NCBI GenBank assembly: GCA_934183355.1
Contig: CAKPST010000002.1
Span: forward strand, 1 to 64,000
From: an uncultured Prevotella sp.
GTDB lineage: Bacteria > Bacteroidota > Bacteroidia > Bacteroidales > Bacteroidaceae
Direction of reading: 5' to 3'
Length of the DNA: 64,000 nt
Below the pieces are notes generated by a model that was not told the DNA's origin, ran no database searches, and worked only from the letters and a program-made list of their open reading frames with translations. The first letter of the stretch is position 1. Every line of letters starts with the position of its first letter. Below, one piece after another: positions 52,404 to 61,496 of the stretch. The translations under genes and the position numbers were made by a program.

Positions 52404-52434
52404 TTGCATAAAACACTTATTCTGAGTAACTTTG
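52404..52434 (+). promoter_or_regulatory. Promoter of the candidate small RNA
   Basis: TTG (52404-52406), 20 bp spacer, -7 box TAACTTTG (52427-52434), a good match to the Bacteroidota promoter. Confidence 0.6.
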
Positions 52435-52440
52435 CAAGCG

Positions 52441-52566
52441 TAATAAAAACCAAGACATGCCGCGTCAACACAATGACGACATGTCAAGCTAAATAGCCAC
52501 TATTAAAATTCATAATGTTATTGTATAAAAAGCAAAGGAGCCGGCTGAGAAGTCGGCTTTTTGTTT
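52441..52566 (+). ncRNA. Candidate small RNA (or leader) between mutS and the sulfatase gene
   Basis: It runs from the predicted transcription start to a strong terminator. Inside is a bulged hairpin (52454-52459 with 52480-52485, and 52463-52467 with 52474-52478). The terminator is an 8-bp stem with GAGA tetraloop (52539-52546, 52551-52558) and six T. The only frame is about 11 codons. It could be an independent sRNA or an attenuator of the following gene. Confidence 0.55.
52539..52566 (+). terminator. Intrinsic terminator of the candidate small RNA
   Basis: An 8-bp stem with one wobble, GAGA loop, then a T-rich tract; the classic rho-independent form. Confidence 0.8.
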
Positions 52567-52596
52567 GTTAGCCAGAAAAACAAACAAAAAATTGTG

Positions 52597-52604
52597 TACC
52601 TTTG
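52597..52604 (+). promoter_or_regulatory. -7 element (TACCTTTG) for the sulfatase gene
   Basis: It ends 5 bp before the ATG at 52610. If it is the real promoter, the mRNA would begin at or near that ATG (leaderless), or translation would start at the next ATG, 52634. No -33 TTG at good spacing. Confidence 0.45.
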
Positions 52605-52609
52605 CATTC

Positions 52610-54601
52610 ATGCAAACAAACAAACGATTTCTTATGTCTGCGACGTGGATTGTGTCTCTGCATGCGCTCACGCTCGCTTTTCTGTCGCTCTTCCGCATCG
52701 TCGAGTTCGTTGCGTTGCGCGGCATGGTAGCCGACTCGTCGGCAAGTGTTTTGCCTGCCTTTGTGCGTGGCGTGTGGTTTGACAACGTGATAGCTTGCTA
52801 CATCACTATCCTACCCCTCGTCGTGACATTGCTGGCAGCGGTATTCGGACTGGCACCCAAGGCATCGCGCAAGGCGACGGTGTGGTGGTATGGCATTCTG
52901 GGCTCGATTGCATTCATGGCATCGGCTGCTAACATACCCTACTTTGCCTATTTCTTCAAGAACATCAACTCCTCGATATTCGAATGGTTTGGCTATGCCG
53001 GAACAACGGCTGGCATGGTGACAGGCGAGAAATCCTACTTCCTGTACATTGCCCTGTTCTTTGCCTGTGTAGCTGGCTATGTATATATTATGGTGAGAAT
53101 GCGCCGACGTTTCGACAGCATTATCTCTAAGACTAAAACCTGTGGCTCGGCTGCCTGTGGCAATATCAAACGCAACATACTACAAGGCTCGATACGCTTT
53201 ATTGCACTGGCACTGACAGCTGGCCTGTGTGTGTTTGGCATACGTGGCAGGACAGGATACAACCCTATCAAGATTTCACAGGCATACTATTGCGACGACG
53301 CTTTCCTCAATCAGCTCGGCATCAACCCGGCATTCAACCTACTTACGTCGGCACTCGACGACATGCGCAAGGAAAACCGCGAACTCCACCTTATGCCCTA
53401 CCCCACTGCCATCAGCCTGGCACGCCAAAGTTTGGGCATAACAGGCAAATGCGACTCGCTACATGTGCTGAGAAGATATGTGGATAACTCAGTGGATAAC
53501 TCGGTAAAAGGCAGTGTATCAGCTAATAAGAAGAATGTGGTGGTGATACTGATGGAGTCGATGTCAGCCAACTTCATGCAGACATTCGGACAGGGCGAAC
53601 GACTCACCCCTACCCTCGACTCACTCTACAACAACTCACTGGCATTCATGAACTGCTACTCAGCCGGAATACACACCAATCACGGCATGACAGCATCGCT
53701 CTACTCGTTCCCGGCTCTGATGTTCCGCAACCTGATGAAGGGAACTGTGACACCTCACCGCGACGGAATACCAACCGTATTGAAGCAACAGGGCTACCAC
53801 AATATGTTCTTCATGACTCACGAGGCGCAGTATGACAACATGAAGGCGTTCTTCGCAACTAACGGATATGACGACATATATGCACAGGAGAATTATCCTA
53901 AGGAGGAAGTGGTCAACTCGTTCGGAGTATCCGACCACTTCCTGTTTGGCTACGCTCTCGACAAGATAAACAGGCAAGCGGCAACAGGAAAGCCCTTCCT
54001 CGCTACCCTACTCACCATAAGCAACCATCCACCATATATTATACCAGAGTGGTTTAAGCCCAAATCGAAGGAACCTGAGACCCAGATTGTGGAATATGCC
54101 GACTGGGCTATAGGCGACTTCCTCAGACAGGCACGCCAACAGGAGTGGTACAGGAACACCATATTCGTAATAATGGCAGACCACGGAAAGATAGTTGGCA
54201 AGGTGAACGGAATACTTCCGCAATCGTACAACCATATACCGCTGATAATGTTCGGACCGGGCATAAAGACGGGCAAGAACGAACAGCTTGCTACACAGGT
54301 GGACGTGATGCCTACACTGCTGTCGATGCTCGGCATAAGCTACGAATATGACGGATTTGGAGTGGACCTGACAAGCCAAGAACGACCACTCGTGTTCTAC
54401 TCTGCCGACAACCAGATTGTGGCTCGCTCGCACGATTTGTGCTATATCTATGAGCCTAAGACCGACCGATCGTTCTACTATCGCACCACTCCTGGATGGG
54501 GACTCAAAGAGACTGAAGCCACACAGGAGTTCCAACCACTCAAACAATATGTATTCTCTATGATACAGACAGCGCAATATATGCTCAAACAACAAAACTA
54601 A
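52610..54601 (+). CDS. LTA-synthase-like membrane sulfatase
   Basis: The 663-residue protein has about five hydrophobic helices (about 10-190) and an extracytoplasmic alkaline-phosphatase/sulfatase fold from about 290. The metal-binding VVVILMESMSANFM motif (Glu) is near 293, the nucleophile Thr or Ser is in HTNHGMTASLYS, and IMADHGKIVG supplies Asp-His. It resembles LtaS and the phosphoglycerol transferase family, which in Gram-negatives modifies periplasmic glucans or lipids. The DnaA-box-rich region starts right after it. The start may instead be 52634. Confidence 0.87.
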   Translation: MQTNKRFLMSATWIVSLHALTLAFLSLFRIVEFVALRGMVADSSASVLPAFVRGVWFDNVIACYITILPLVVTLLAAVFGLAPKASRKATVWWYGILGSIAFMASAANIPYFAYFFKNINSSIFEWFGYAGTTAGMVTGEKSYFLYIALFFACVAGYVYIMVRMRRRFDSIISKTKTCGSAACGNIKRNILQGSIRFIALALTAGLCVFGIRGRTGYNPIKISQAYYCDDAFLNQLGINPAFNLLTSALDDMRKENRELHLMPYPTAISLARQSLGITGKCDSLHVLRRYVDNSVDNSVKGSVSANKKNVVVILMESMSANFMQTFGQGERLTPTLDSLYNNSLAFMNCYSAGIHTNHGMTASLYSFPALMFRNLMKGTVTPHRDGIPTVLKQQGYHNMFFMTHEAQYDNMKAFFATNGYDDIYAQENYPKEEVVNSFGVSDHFLFGYALDKINRQAATGKPFLATLLTISNHPPYIIPEWFKPKSKEPETQIVEYADWAIGDFLRQARQQEWYRNTIFVIMADHGKIVGKVNGILPQSYNHIPLIMFGPGIKTGKNEQLATQVDVMPTLLSMLGISYEYDGFGVDLTSQERPLVFYSADNQIVARSHDLCYIYEPKTDRSFYYRTTPGWGLKETEATQEFQPLKQYVFSMIQTAQYMLKQQN

Positions 54602-54640
54602 CAGGCATACACAACATTATAAACACTACTGATTACGCAG

Positions 54641-55374
54641 TTATCCGCAAGTTATCAACAAAACTGTGGATAACTGCGTAATTCGTTGATAATCAACCTG
54701 TAGTTATCCACAAGAACCTGTTTATACGTCTATGACAGCATTGTTTATAAACAACGGTTGCTAATAACTACAAAACAAATATAGGAGGGTAGGGCATCCC
54801 TGTCCTGTCTACTCTGAATATATCATCAAGTTGCAGAGTGGATATGGTAGGTATGCCCTACCCTCCTATATTTATTTGCATCAAAACAAGCCTGTTGGCT
54901 TATAAATAGGCTAGTTTTGTGATGAACAGGTTATTACATACTATAACAAATAACAAACCGGAGGTACACTTAACAGCATATACAGGCAGTAGACGAATAC
55001 GACATCCTGTAGCCTGTATTGTTCGATATATATCCTGTGAGTTATCCACAGGGTTGTGGATAACTCACTAAAACCTGTTGAAAACATGTGGATAACCCTG
55101 TTGATAACTTGCCACTTATCAACAGGCAAACAGGAGTAAAGGGGCAGATGTGGATAACTAACATGCTTATTAAATAGTTATACAAAAGTTTTCCACAATT
55201 TATGAAAGGAAAAAGATATAAACTTATTAACTTTGCATGTGTTTCACATAAAGTGTGGATAAGTGACATATCTCGCTCATTATCAGCAGGAAGATATTAA
55301 ACAAACCTGTTGACAACTTGCCTGTGAATGTGGATAACGCAAAAGGCGGCTAAAACAGCCAAAAGTTATCAACA
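54641..55374. other. Candidate chromosomal replication origin (oriC), DnaA-box cluster
   Basis: A 969-bp gap without genes. Perfect TTATCCACA boxes: plus strand at 54704 and 55042, minus strand at 54665, 55055, 55087, 55149, 55254 and 55329 (nine bp each). Near-matches: TTATCCGCA at 54641, TTATCAACA at 54652, 55099 (minus), 55116 and 55366. AT-rich DNA follows at about 55375-55440. No dnaA or dnaN gene is adjacent; genes are an LTA-synthase-like gene and nadA. The cluster far exceeds chance. Confidence 0.8.
54777..54873. repeat. 21-bp inverted repeat within the candidate oriC
   Basis: Arms 54777-54797 and 54853-54873 are perfectly complementary over 21 bp around a 55-nt loop, which contains a shorter inner pairing (TACTCTG with CAGAGTG). 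It lies between the first and second groups of DnaA boxes. Confidence 0.8.
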
Positions 55375-55570
55375 TATTAACACTACATCATACTCATCAT
55401 ATTCTTTTTCTTTAAGAAAAGAAATAAAAAGATATATATAAGATGACGTTGACAACTGGGGCTAAACATGGTGTTCGAAAAGTAGAATAGGAGTTTTAGA
55501 ACACTAAACAAAAAGCGAGAAAAATGGAACAACAACAAAAAGACAGGAAATAACATTAAAACAATAAGCT
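55375..55570. other. AT-rich flank of the candidate oriC
   Basis: No gene or DnaA box. The first part (55375-55440) is very A/T-rich and could be the DNA unwinding element. A small hairpin (GTGTTC with GAACAC) lies at about 55472-55503 before nadA. Confidence 0.45.
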
Positions 55571-56560
55571 ATGAAAAAGGAGTGGATTGAAAAGGGTTAT
55601 GTCGACGAACAGGTCGATAAGTCATTGGATCTGAAACAGGAGATACGCCGACTCTGCAAGGAGAAGGGTGCAATAATACTTGCCCATTATTACACAGTGG
55701 GTGACATACAGGATATAGCCGACTTTGTGGGCGACTCACTGGCACTGGCACGCAAGGCTGCCGAGACTGATGCCAAGGTGATGGTGATGTGTGGTGTTCA
55801 CTTTATGGCTGAGACCTGTAAGCTCCTGTCGCCTGACAAGACGGTGCTATGTCCCGACTTGAACGCTGGATGCTCGCTTGCCGACTCATGTCGTGCCGAG
55901 GACCTGAAGAAGTTTAAGGAGGAGCATCCTGGATATAAGGTAGTGAGCTATGTCAACACAACGGCTGCTGTGAAGGCTCTGACCGACTGTGTCGTGACAT
56001 CTGGCAACGCCGAGAAGGTGATGGCATCGTTCCCGAAGGACGAGAAGATAATCTTTGGTCCCGACTACAACCTCGGCAACTACATCAACAGCGTGTCGGG
56101 CAGAAACATGCTCCTGTGGAATGGTGGATGTCATGTACACGAAAAGTTCTCGGTAGAGGCTATAATGAAGCTCAAACAGGAACACCCTGAGGCGGTGGTG
56201 ATGGCTCACCTCGAATGCAAGGCTCCTGTTCTTGCAGCAGCCGACATCAAGGGCTCGACAGCAACCATGCTCAATTATGCCAAGGCTCATCCCGAAACCA
56301 AGGAATATATCATCGCTACTGAGGCTGGAATATTGCACGAACTGGAGCGCGGTTGTCCCGGCGTGAAGTTCTATCCTGTTCCGCCAGAAGTGTCAGAGGG
56401 TGGAGTAGGGTGCTCATGCAACGAGTGTGAGTATATGAAGATGAACACACTTGAGAAGATATACAACACACTGAAGTACGAATGGCCCTCTGTAGAGGTT
56501 GACCCCGAGATAGCACGCGAGGCTGTCAAGCCTATAGAAAAGATGCTGTCACTGTCGTAG
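55571..56560 (+). CDS. nadA: Quinolinate synthase A
   Basis: NadA condenses iminoaspartate with dihydroxyacetone phosphate to quinolinate in NAD synthesis. The 329-residue protein has the conserved start IILAHYYTVGDIQDIADFVGDS (near 35-56), and the three Cys that bind its [4Fe-4S] cluster are visible in VMCGVHFMAE, HLECKAPV and GCSCNECEYMKMN. Length is in the normal range. No nadB or nadC gene is beside it. It follows the DnaA-box cluster. Confidence 0.96.
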   Translation: MKKEWIEKGYVDEQVDKSLDLKQEIRRLCKEKGAIILAHYYTVGDIQDIADFVGDSLALARKAAETDAKVMVMCGVHFMAETCKLLSPDKTVLCPDLNAGCSLADSCRAEDLKKFKEEHPGYKVVSYVNTTAAVKALTDCVVTSGNAEKVMASFPKDEKIIFGPDYNLGNYINSVSGRNMLLWNGGCHVHEKFSVEAIMKLKQEHPEAVVMAHLECKAPVLAAADIKGSTATMLNYAKAHPETKEYIIATEAGILHELERGCPGVKFYPVPPEVSEGGVGCSCNECEYMKMNTLEKIYNTLKYEWPSVEVDPEIAREAVKPIEKMLSLS

Positions 56561-56613
56561 AGAAATGATGCATTAGTATAATTTAAGACAACACTAATAT
56601 TATTAGAAGAACT

Positions 56614-57744
56614 ATGGAATGTAAGACTATTGCCATATCAATGACAAATTCTCATTTGCTTAATACCGGACTCGGAGAATTTGAGAACAGCATTGCTATA
56701 CGCCTTGCCCAAAGAGCGCCCATGCTGTTTGAAAAGTACGGCATCAAGTTGCTCTTCATTGTTGTGAAGGAGCAAGTGGGAGCCTATGGCGACACGGTGG
56801 GCTATCATGTCATTAGCAAGTGGCATCGCGGTTTTCTCAAGCAGAGTTTGTTGTCGCCGTTTCGTCGTCTGCTGCTTCCTAAGGTCGACTTGCTGCACTG
56901 GACCAATCAGTTCTATAAGTTTCGTGTGCGCATCGCCCCTAAGCAGTTGATAACCGTACACGACTTCAACTTCATGCACAACGAGATATCCGACCTACAT
57001 AAGCAGAAGAAACTGTTCGTGATAAGCCGTCGTCTCAACCAAGCCACCCATCTGGCATTCATCTCCAACTTCACCGACCAGGATGTTGCACGTCATTATG
57101 AAATGAAGCAACCATCACGTGTGATATTCAATGGTGTGACAAATCTCAACACTCAGCCACAGGAAGCCTATGACAAGGTGCTTGAGGGTATGGGAGTTCC
57201 AGAGACTTTCCTGTTTCACATATCACGTTGGTCGCGCAAGAAGAATGTGATTTTGCAGCTTGAGATGATGCAGTATCTGCCCGACGAGCATCTTGTGTTG
57301 GCAGGTACGGCTGGTGAGAAGTTTGAAAAACTCGTCTACGACACGATAGAACGCCTACAGTTGAAGAACGTCACCGTAGTGGGTAGAGTGTCTGGCGAGC
57401 AGAAAGCAGCTCTTCTGAGCCACTGTAAGGGGCTTCTTTTCCCATCAATGTCTGAAGGATTCGGTCTGCCTGTGGTGGAGGCAATGTGTTTCGGCAAGCC
57501 TTCGTTCCTTACACGTTTGACTTCTTTGCCCGAGGTGGGAGGCGACATCAGCTACTACTTCGACACGCTTGAAGCCAAGGACATGGCTGACACCGTGCGT
57601 CGTGGACTCGCCGACTTTGCAACTGCACCACAGCAGAAGGCGCAGAAACTGATGGAACGTGCCGCTACATTCAACTGGGACCGCGCTGTTGACGAATATA
57701 TACAATATTATATAGACATATTGAACGACAACGTCAACAAATAA
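56614..57744 (+). CDS. GT4-family glycosyltransferase
   Basis: The 376-residue protein has the GT4/GT1 retaining transferase pattern: ISRWSRKKNVILQLE (about 206-220) and the donor-binding FPSMSEGFGLPVVEAMCFGKP (about 272-292), with PSRVIFNG in the middle. It probably adds a sugar to an LPS, capsule or exopolysaccharide acceptor. It precedes the acyltransferase-like gene by 37 bp, forming a small plus-strand unit that reads towards the LPS operon. Confidence 0.87.
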   Translation: MECKTIAISMTNSHLLNTGLGEFENSIAIRLAQRAPMLFEKYGIKLLFIVVKEQVGAYGDTVGYHVISKWHRGFLKQSLLSPFRRLLLPKVDLLHWTNQFYKFRVRIAPKQLITVHDFNFMHNEISDLHKQKKLFVISRRLNQATHLAFISNFTDQDVARHYEMKQPSRVIFNGVTNLNTQPQEAYDKVLEGMGVPETFLFHISRWSRKKNVILQLEMMQYLPDEHLVLAGTAGEKFEKLVYDTIERLQLKNVTVVGRVSGEQKAALLSHCKGLLFPSMSEGFGLPVVEAMCFGKPSFLTRLTSLPEVGGDISYYFDTLEAKDMADTVRRGLADFATAPQQKAQKLMERAATFNWDRAVDEYIQYYIDILNDNVNK

Positions 57745-57781
57745 AAAACAGTAAATTAACACAAACTGCTATATCATACTG

Positions 57782-58840
57782 ATGGCAAACAACATTTCTT
57801 TCGCACGCTATATCAACATACGTGACATCAAGCAGCAATGGCTACAGCTCGACAAGGTGGCTGAGAGCATTATTGGCGAATACATCAACTACACCTATTA
57901 TCAGACCTACGAATGGAACGAGTTTCTGTTCGATCATCTGACAAGGGGGCTGTCGGGGCTTACCACCACCATGTGCTACGACCTCGTAACAGTGTCGGGC
58001 AAGCCATTCGGCATCATTCCGCTTACGGTGACTCGCCTGTCCAAGAAGGCGAGGATTCCGTCGTGTCGTGTCGCCGGTGTGCTCAACATGGTGTGTCCGT
58101 ATGTCGAAGACTGTGGCGAGGACATAGTGTCGGCTATTGCCGACCATCTAAAGAGGGCTTACAAGGGCATGAAACTGAGCCTTGCTGATGTGCCATGTCG
58201 TTCGCCTTTTGCCAAGGTTATGAGTATGGTGTGCGACAATGTGCATGAGCGCACAAGCTATCATGTGCCGCTTTCGCAGTTTGCCTCGCATGAGGAGTAT
58301 GTGTCGTCGCTGCCTAAGAATATCTATAAGAACATACGCAAGGCTTACAATCATCTGAAGACTGATGGTAAGTCGATGCAACTGAGAGTGTTTGGCAGAC
58401 ACAACATGCCGTCCGAAGGCTACATGCGCATCCTGTGGACGCTCTATCTAAGGCGCAAGATGGCTTGGCGCAACAGAAAGATAAATGCTGTTGAGTCGCT
58501 AAAGATACAGATGAAGGCGATGTTTGAGACTCGCAGCGGATGTGCCGGAGCCAGTTTGAGGTTGCTGGATGCCGCCGAATTATATGTCTTGGAGATAGAC
58601 GGCATCCCAGCTGCTTTCATGATTGTGTACAGACATCACAATCGTCTGCTGATGCCCAAGCTCGCCATCGACACCGCATTCAGCCGCTATTCGCCTGGTA
58701 TATTGCTCATTTTGGAGGCTTCCAAGATGTGGATAGACGAGGGAATAGCCGACTTTGACATGTGTCGAGGCGACGAGAGATATAAAAAGGAGATGGGCGG
58801 CATCAACGAACCGTTGTGCCGCATAGACAAACGTCTGTAG
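57782..58840 (+). CDS. GNAT/FemAB-like acyltransferase domain protein
   Basis: The 352-residue protein resembles the acetyltransferase-fold proteins of the FemAB/BioF2-like group: LPKNIYKNIRKAYNHL (about 180-195) and the C-terminal LLILEASKMWIDEGIADFDMCRGDERYKKEMG (about 305-336). Such proteins add an acyl or aminoacyl group to a sugar or peptidoglycan unit. The substrate is unknown; it follows the GT4 gene and so may decorate the same glycan. Its end is 14 bp from the convergent phosphoethanolamine transferase gene. Confidence 0.75.
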   Translation: MANNISFARYINIRDIKQQWLQLDKVAESIIGEYINYTYYQTYEWNEFLFDHLTRGLSGLTTTMCYDLVTVSGKPFGIIPLTVTRLSKKARIPSCRVAGVLNMVCPYVEDCGEDIVSAIADHLKRAYKGMKLSLADVPCRSPFAKVMSMVCDNVHERTSYHVPLSQFASHEEYVSSLPKNIYKNIRKAYNHLKTDGKSMQLRVFGRHNMPSEGYMRILWTLYLRRKMAWRNRKINAVESLKIQMKAMFETRSGCAGASLRLLDAAELYVLEIDGIPAAFMIVYRHHNRLLMPKLAIDTAFSRYSPGILLILEASKMWIDEGIADFDMCRGDERYKKEMGGINEPLCRIDKRL

Positions 58841-58854
58841 AAAAAGTTGTCTCC

Positions 58855-60663
58855 TTAGTGCTGGTCGAGGTCGTCGTCCTCTATACGTATGCGTCCGTCG
58901 TAGGTCATCAGGTCCTCGCGGCGGTATTTGTATAGTGGCGACGCTATCGACTGTGTTGGGTCGTAGTGGTTGGAGCGTATGTCAAAAATGCCGCACATAA
59001 GCTCGTAGACCAGGTCGTTGGTGAAATACTTGTCCTTGTTTGTTACAAGTGCTTCAGCAGTTGCCGAATGTTCTTTGCGGTAATTATCTGACAGATACAC
59101 CCACATAGGTATGCGCACCATCTTGAATCCGAGGAATCGCGGCGAGCGTCGCATGTCGGGAATGCCGCCGTGGTCGGAGAAGTAGACCATCGACTGTAGG
59201 TTGAGTCGGCTGTCGGCGTAGTCGAACACGCGGTGGAGTAGGGCATCGGTGTAGTGTATCGAGTTGCGATAGCACTCTACATCGCCGAGGTCGGTGCGCA
59301 GATTGTGCTTGTCGGCATACGACAAGGGGTAGCGGTTCTCGTAGTTGAAGTGCGAACCCTTGAGATGCAGCACCACAAAGTTGTCCTCCTCTGGATTTAT
59401 TTCGTCGAGGAATGTCAGCAGCGATTCGTCAAATTGCTGCACACCGCCTTCCTTCTTCACCCACTTGGCAGTGTCGGCAGTCTGTGCCACGAGTGTCACC
59501 GACGTGTCGTTGATGCCTATGTAGCTCTGATTGCTATACCATTTGACACGATATCCAGCTCTGCGTGCAATGTCCACGATGGAGCATGAGTCGCAGAAGG
59601 GCTTGTTATTGTACTGATTGCGCTCTGTGAGCACACGTTCGAGCGACGGCACGGTCTGCATAGCACACGAATAAGCGTTGGGGAAGAAGATGAATCCTGA
59701 GTTCTCATCGTCCTTCTTCTCTGTCTCCCAGGGTGTTGTCTGCCATGGCTGATTGGGCTGGAATGCCGACATATAGTCGCGACAAGCCGACTCGCCAATC
59801 ACCATTATTATTGTTTTGCCCTGACGTTTGCCAGTTTTCTCAGTCACATTATTCTCCACAGTCAGCGACTCAAGTCGTTGTTTCATTCCCGAACGATAGA
59901 GCATCACCTCACGGTTGTAGTTGCGTGTGTCGATGTATAGCGTCATGATGCCAGTGCGCACAAACAGTCCGTGGCGTTTCTTCCATATATATATGGTGAA
60001 GTAGGCAAACAGAGCTGCTACGAGACCTGTTATGGCAGTCTGCGCTGTCGTGTTGCCATCGGTTATGATGTGCTCTATGCCGCAGCTATTGGCTGCTATG
60101 CACAGTGCTGTTGTGGCTACTGTAGCCAACAGGATGGCAGCCGACTTCCATACGGCAAACGAGCGCACAAACTCCACAGCTTCAGTGAAATAGGTATTGA
60201 GCAGCGGTTGCATGCCCGCCTCGTCTACACAGGTGTGGTAGGTGGCATAGTATACAGCCTGTGCCACAGGCAGCAGTATGAGCAATGTCTCTATAATGCC
60301 AAATACAATTCCCGCCGCAACAGGGCTAAGTGTTGACAGTACGGCCTGTCCTGCGGTGAGCCATCCGAACAGGTAAATGCCAAAAGCAATGTCCATGTGG
60401 TTGTCGTAGTCGGGCGATGTGGCTCGGTGGGCAAGATGATATATCACGTTGTATGTCACAATCCACAGTGTGGCGGTGAGCAAGGCGGCAGCCAAAGTGG
60501 CTGTGTTTGGTTGCAATAGACACATTGGGACGACGGCTTGCAGCGCTGCCAATAGATAGCGTCTCAACTGCTGTCCGCGTGAGTTGCGAGCCAGTCCTCG
60601 GTTAAATCGTCTGAATATGAAGTTGCCTATTGCCGCGAGATAAATGAATATAAGTATTGGCAT
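58855..60663 (-). CDS. EptA-like phosphoethanolamine transferase
   Basis: The 602-residue membrane enzyme has about five N-terminal helices and a periplasmic sulfatase-fold domain from about 285: IMVIGESACRDYM (metal Glu), nucleophile Thr in SCAMQTVPSLERV, VLHLKGSHFNYENRYP and YFSDHGG (Asp, His). This matches the EptA/B/C group that adds phosphoethanolamine to lipid A or LPS core, reducing sensitivity to cationic peptides. It is the last gene of the minus-strand lipid A cluster. The acceptor is not known. Confidence 0.87.
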   Translation of the reverse strand: MPILIFIYLAAIGNFIFRRFNRGLARNSRGQQLRRYLLAALQAVVPMCLLQPNTATLAAALLTATLWIVTYNVIYHLAHRATSPDYDNHMDIAFGIYLFGWLTAGQAVLSTLSPVAAGIVFGIIETLLILLPVAQAVYYATYHTCVDEAGMQPLLNTYFTEAVEFVRSFAVWKSAAILLATVATTALCIAANSCGIEHIITDGNTTAQTAITGLVAALFAYFTIYIWKKRHGLFVRTGIMTLYIDTRNYNREVMLYRSGMKQRLESLTVENNVTEKTGKRQGKTIIMVIGESACRDYMSAFQPNQPWQTTPWETEKKDDENSGFIFFPNAYSCAMQTVPSLERVLTERNQYNNKPFCDSCSIVDIARRAGYRVKWYSNQSYIGINDTSVTLVAQTADTAKWVKKEGGVQQFDESLLTFLDEINPEEDNFVVLHLKGSHFNYENRYPLSYADKHNLRTDLGDVECYRNSIHYTDALLHRVFDYADSRLNLQSMVYFSDHGGIPDMRRSPRFLGFKMVRIPMWVYLSDNYRKEHSATAEALVTNKDKYFTNDLVYELMCGIFDIRSNHYDPTQSIASPLYKYRREDLMTYDGRIRIEDDDLDQH

Positions 60664-60706
60664 TGTCGTTGGTGTGAAGTGTTTTGTTGTTTTTTATTGC
60701 TTCAGA

Positions 60707-61462
60707 CTACAGGTCGAGTTCGAAGCTAACGTTGTGTCGCTTCGAGTATTTGGTCCAGAACAGCTTGCGCTCTTCGAGAATGGTGTCAATACATTCGTCG
60801 ATGCTGAATCCGCGTTCTTGTGCATACACCTTTGCTATTGTCGTGAAGAACTTCTTTTTTCCCCACAGACGTGCGAAGTTGGCGCATCCCATTTTCAGCG
60901 GTACATTGCCAAAGTGCATGCGATTGATGTCTACTACAGAGAAGTGGAAGTTGCCATTGTCGTCGCGTTGCCACAGAATATTGCCCGGCGAATAGTCGCG
61001 GTGTAGCATTCTGGCGTTGTGCATACGTGCCGTGAACTTGGCAAACGCCTCGGCAAGTGGTGTGTAGAAATCTTCGTCAGCGTCTATCACCTCATAGAAT
61101 CGGTTGGGGTAGGGGCATTGTATGCTTATGAAATACGACTCCTGGAGTATTCCCATCTGTCGGTTTTCGATGTAAGCCACAGCCTCTGGTGTCTCCACTC
61201 CAGCCTTCAGCAGCAGCGAAGGATATTCGTAAGCGCGTCGTCCCTTGGGCTGGCGTATTGCGAGCGAATATATGATGGCGTTGAGGAAGTGGGGTGCGTG
61301 GTAGCGTTTGACGTTGAGGCTCAGTCCGTCGGGTGTGGTGAACACCTTTATAAGGTTGCGTCCATTGTGTATGGTCTCTCCCTCGTCGGCCATGCGCGAC
61401 GGCAGCGACTCGATGAAAGGACGCAAGTGTGAGTATTTCTCTTGGATTTCTATTCTTTGCAT
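60707..61462 (-). CDS. LPS kinase (InaA/Kdo-kinase family)
   Basis: The 251-residue protein has a eukaryote-like kinase core: catalytic loop HRDYSPGNIL (about 158-167) and metal Asp in SVVDINRMHFG (about 180). It matches the InaA/KdkA/WaaP-like group that phosphorylates Kdo or heptose of LPS. The ATG at 61462 is chosen because the longer frame includes a basic, non-conserved stretch. It lies between a GT4 and the phosphoethanolamine transferase, consistent with adding phosphate that EptA-like enzymes can modify. Confidence 0.85.
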   Translation of the reverse strand: MQRIEIQEKYSHLRPFIESLPSRMADEGETIHNGRNLIKVFTTPDGLSLNVKRYHAPHFLNAIIYSLAIRQPKGRRAYEYPSLLLKAGVETPEAVAYIENRQMGILQESYFISIQCPYPNRFYEVIDADEDFYTPLAEAFAKFTARMHNARMLHRDYSPGNILWQRDDNGNFHFSVVDINRMHFGNVPLKMGCANFARLWGKKKFFTTIAKVYAQERGFSIDECIDTILEERKLFWTKYSKRHNVSFELDL

Positions 61463-61496
61463 GGTTGTCTGGATATAGTTGTGGGGTGACTTTTTT

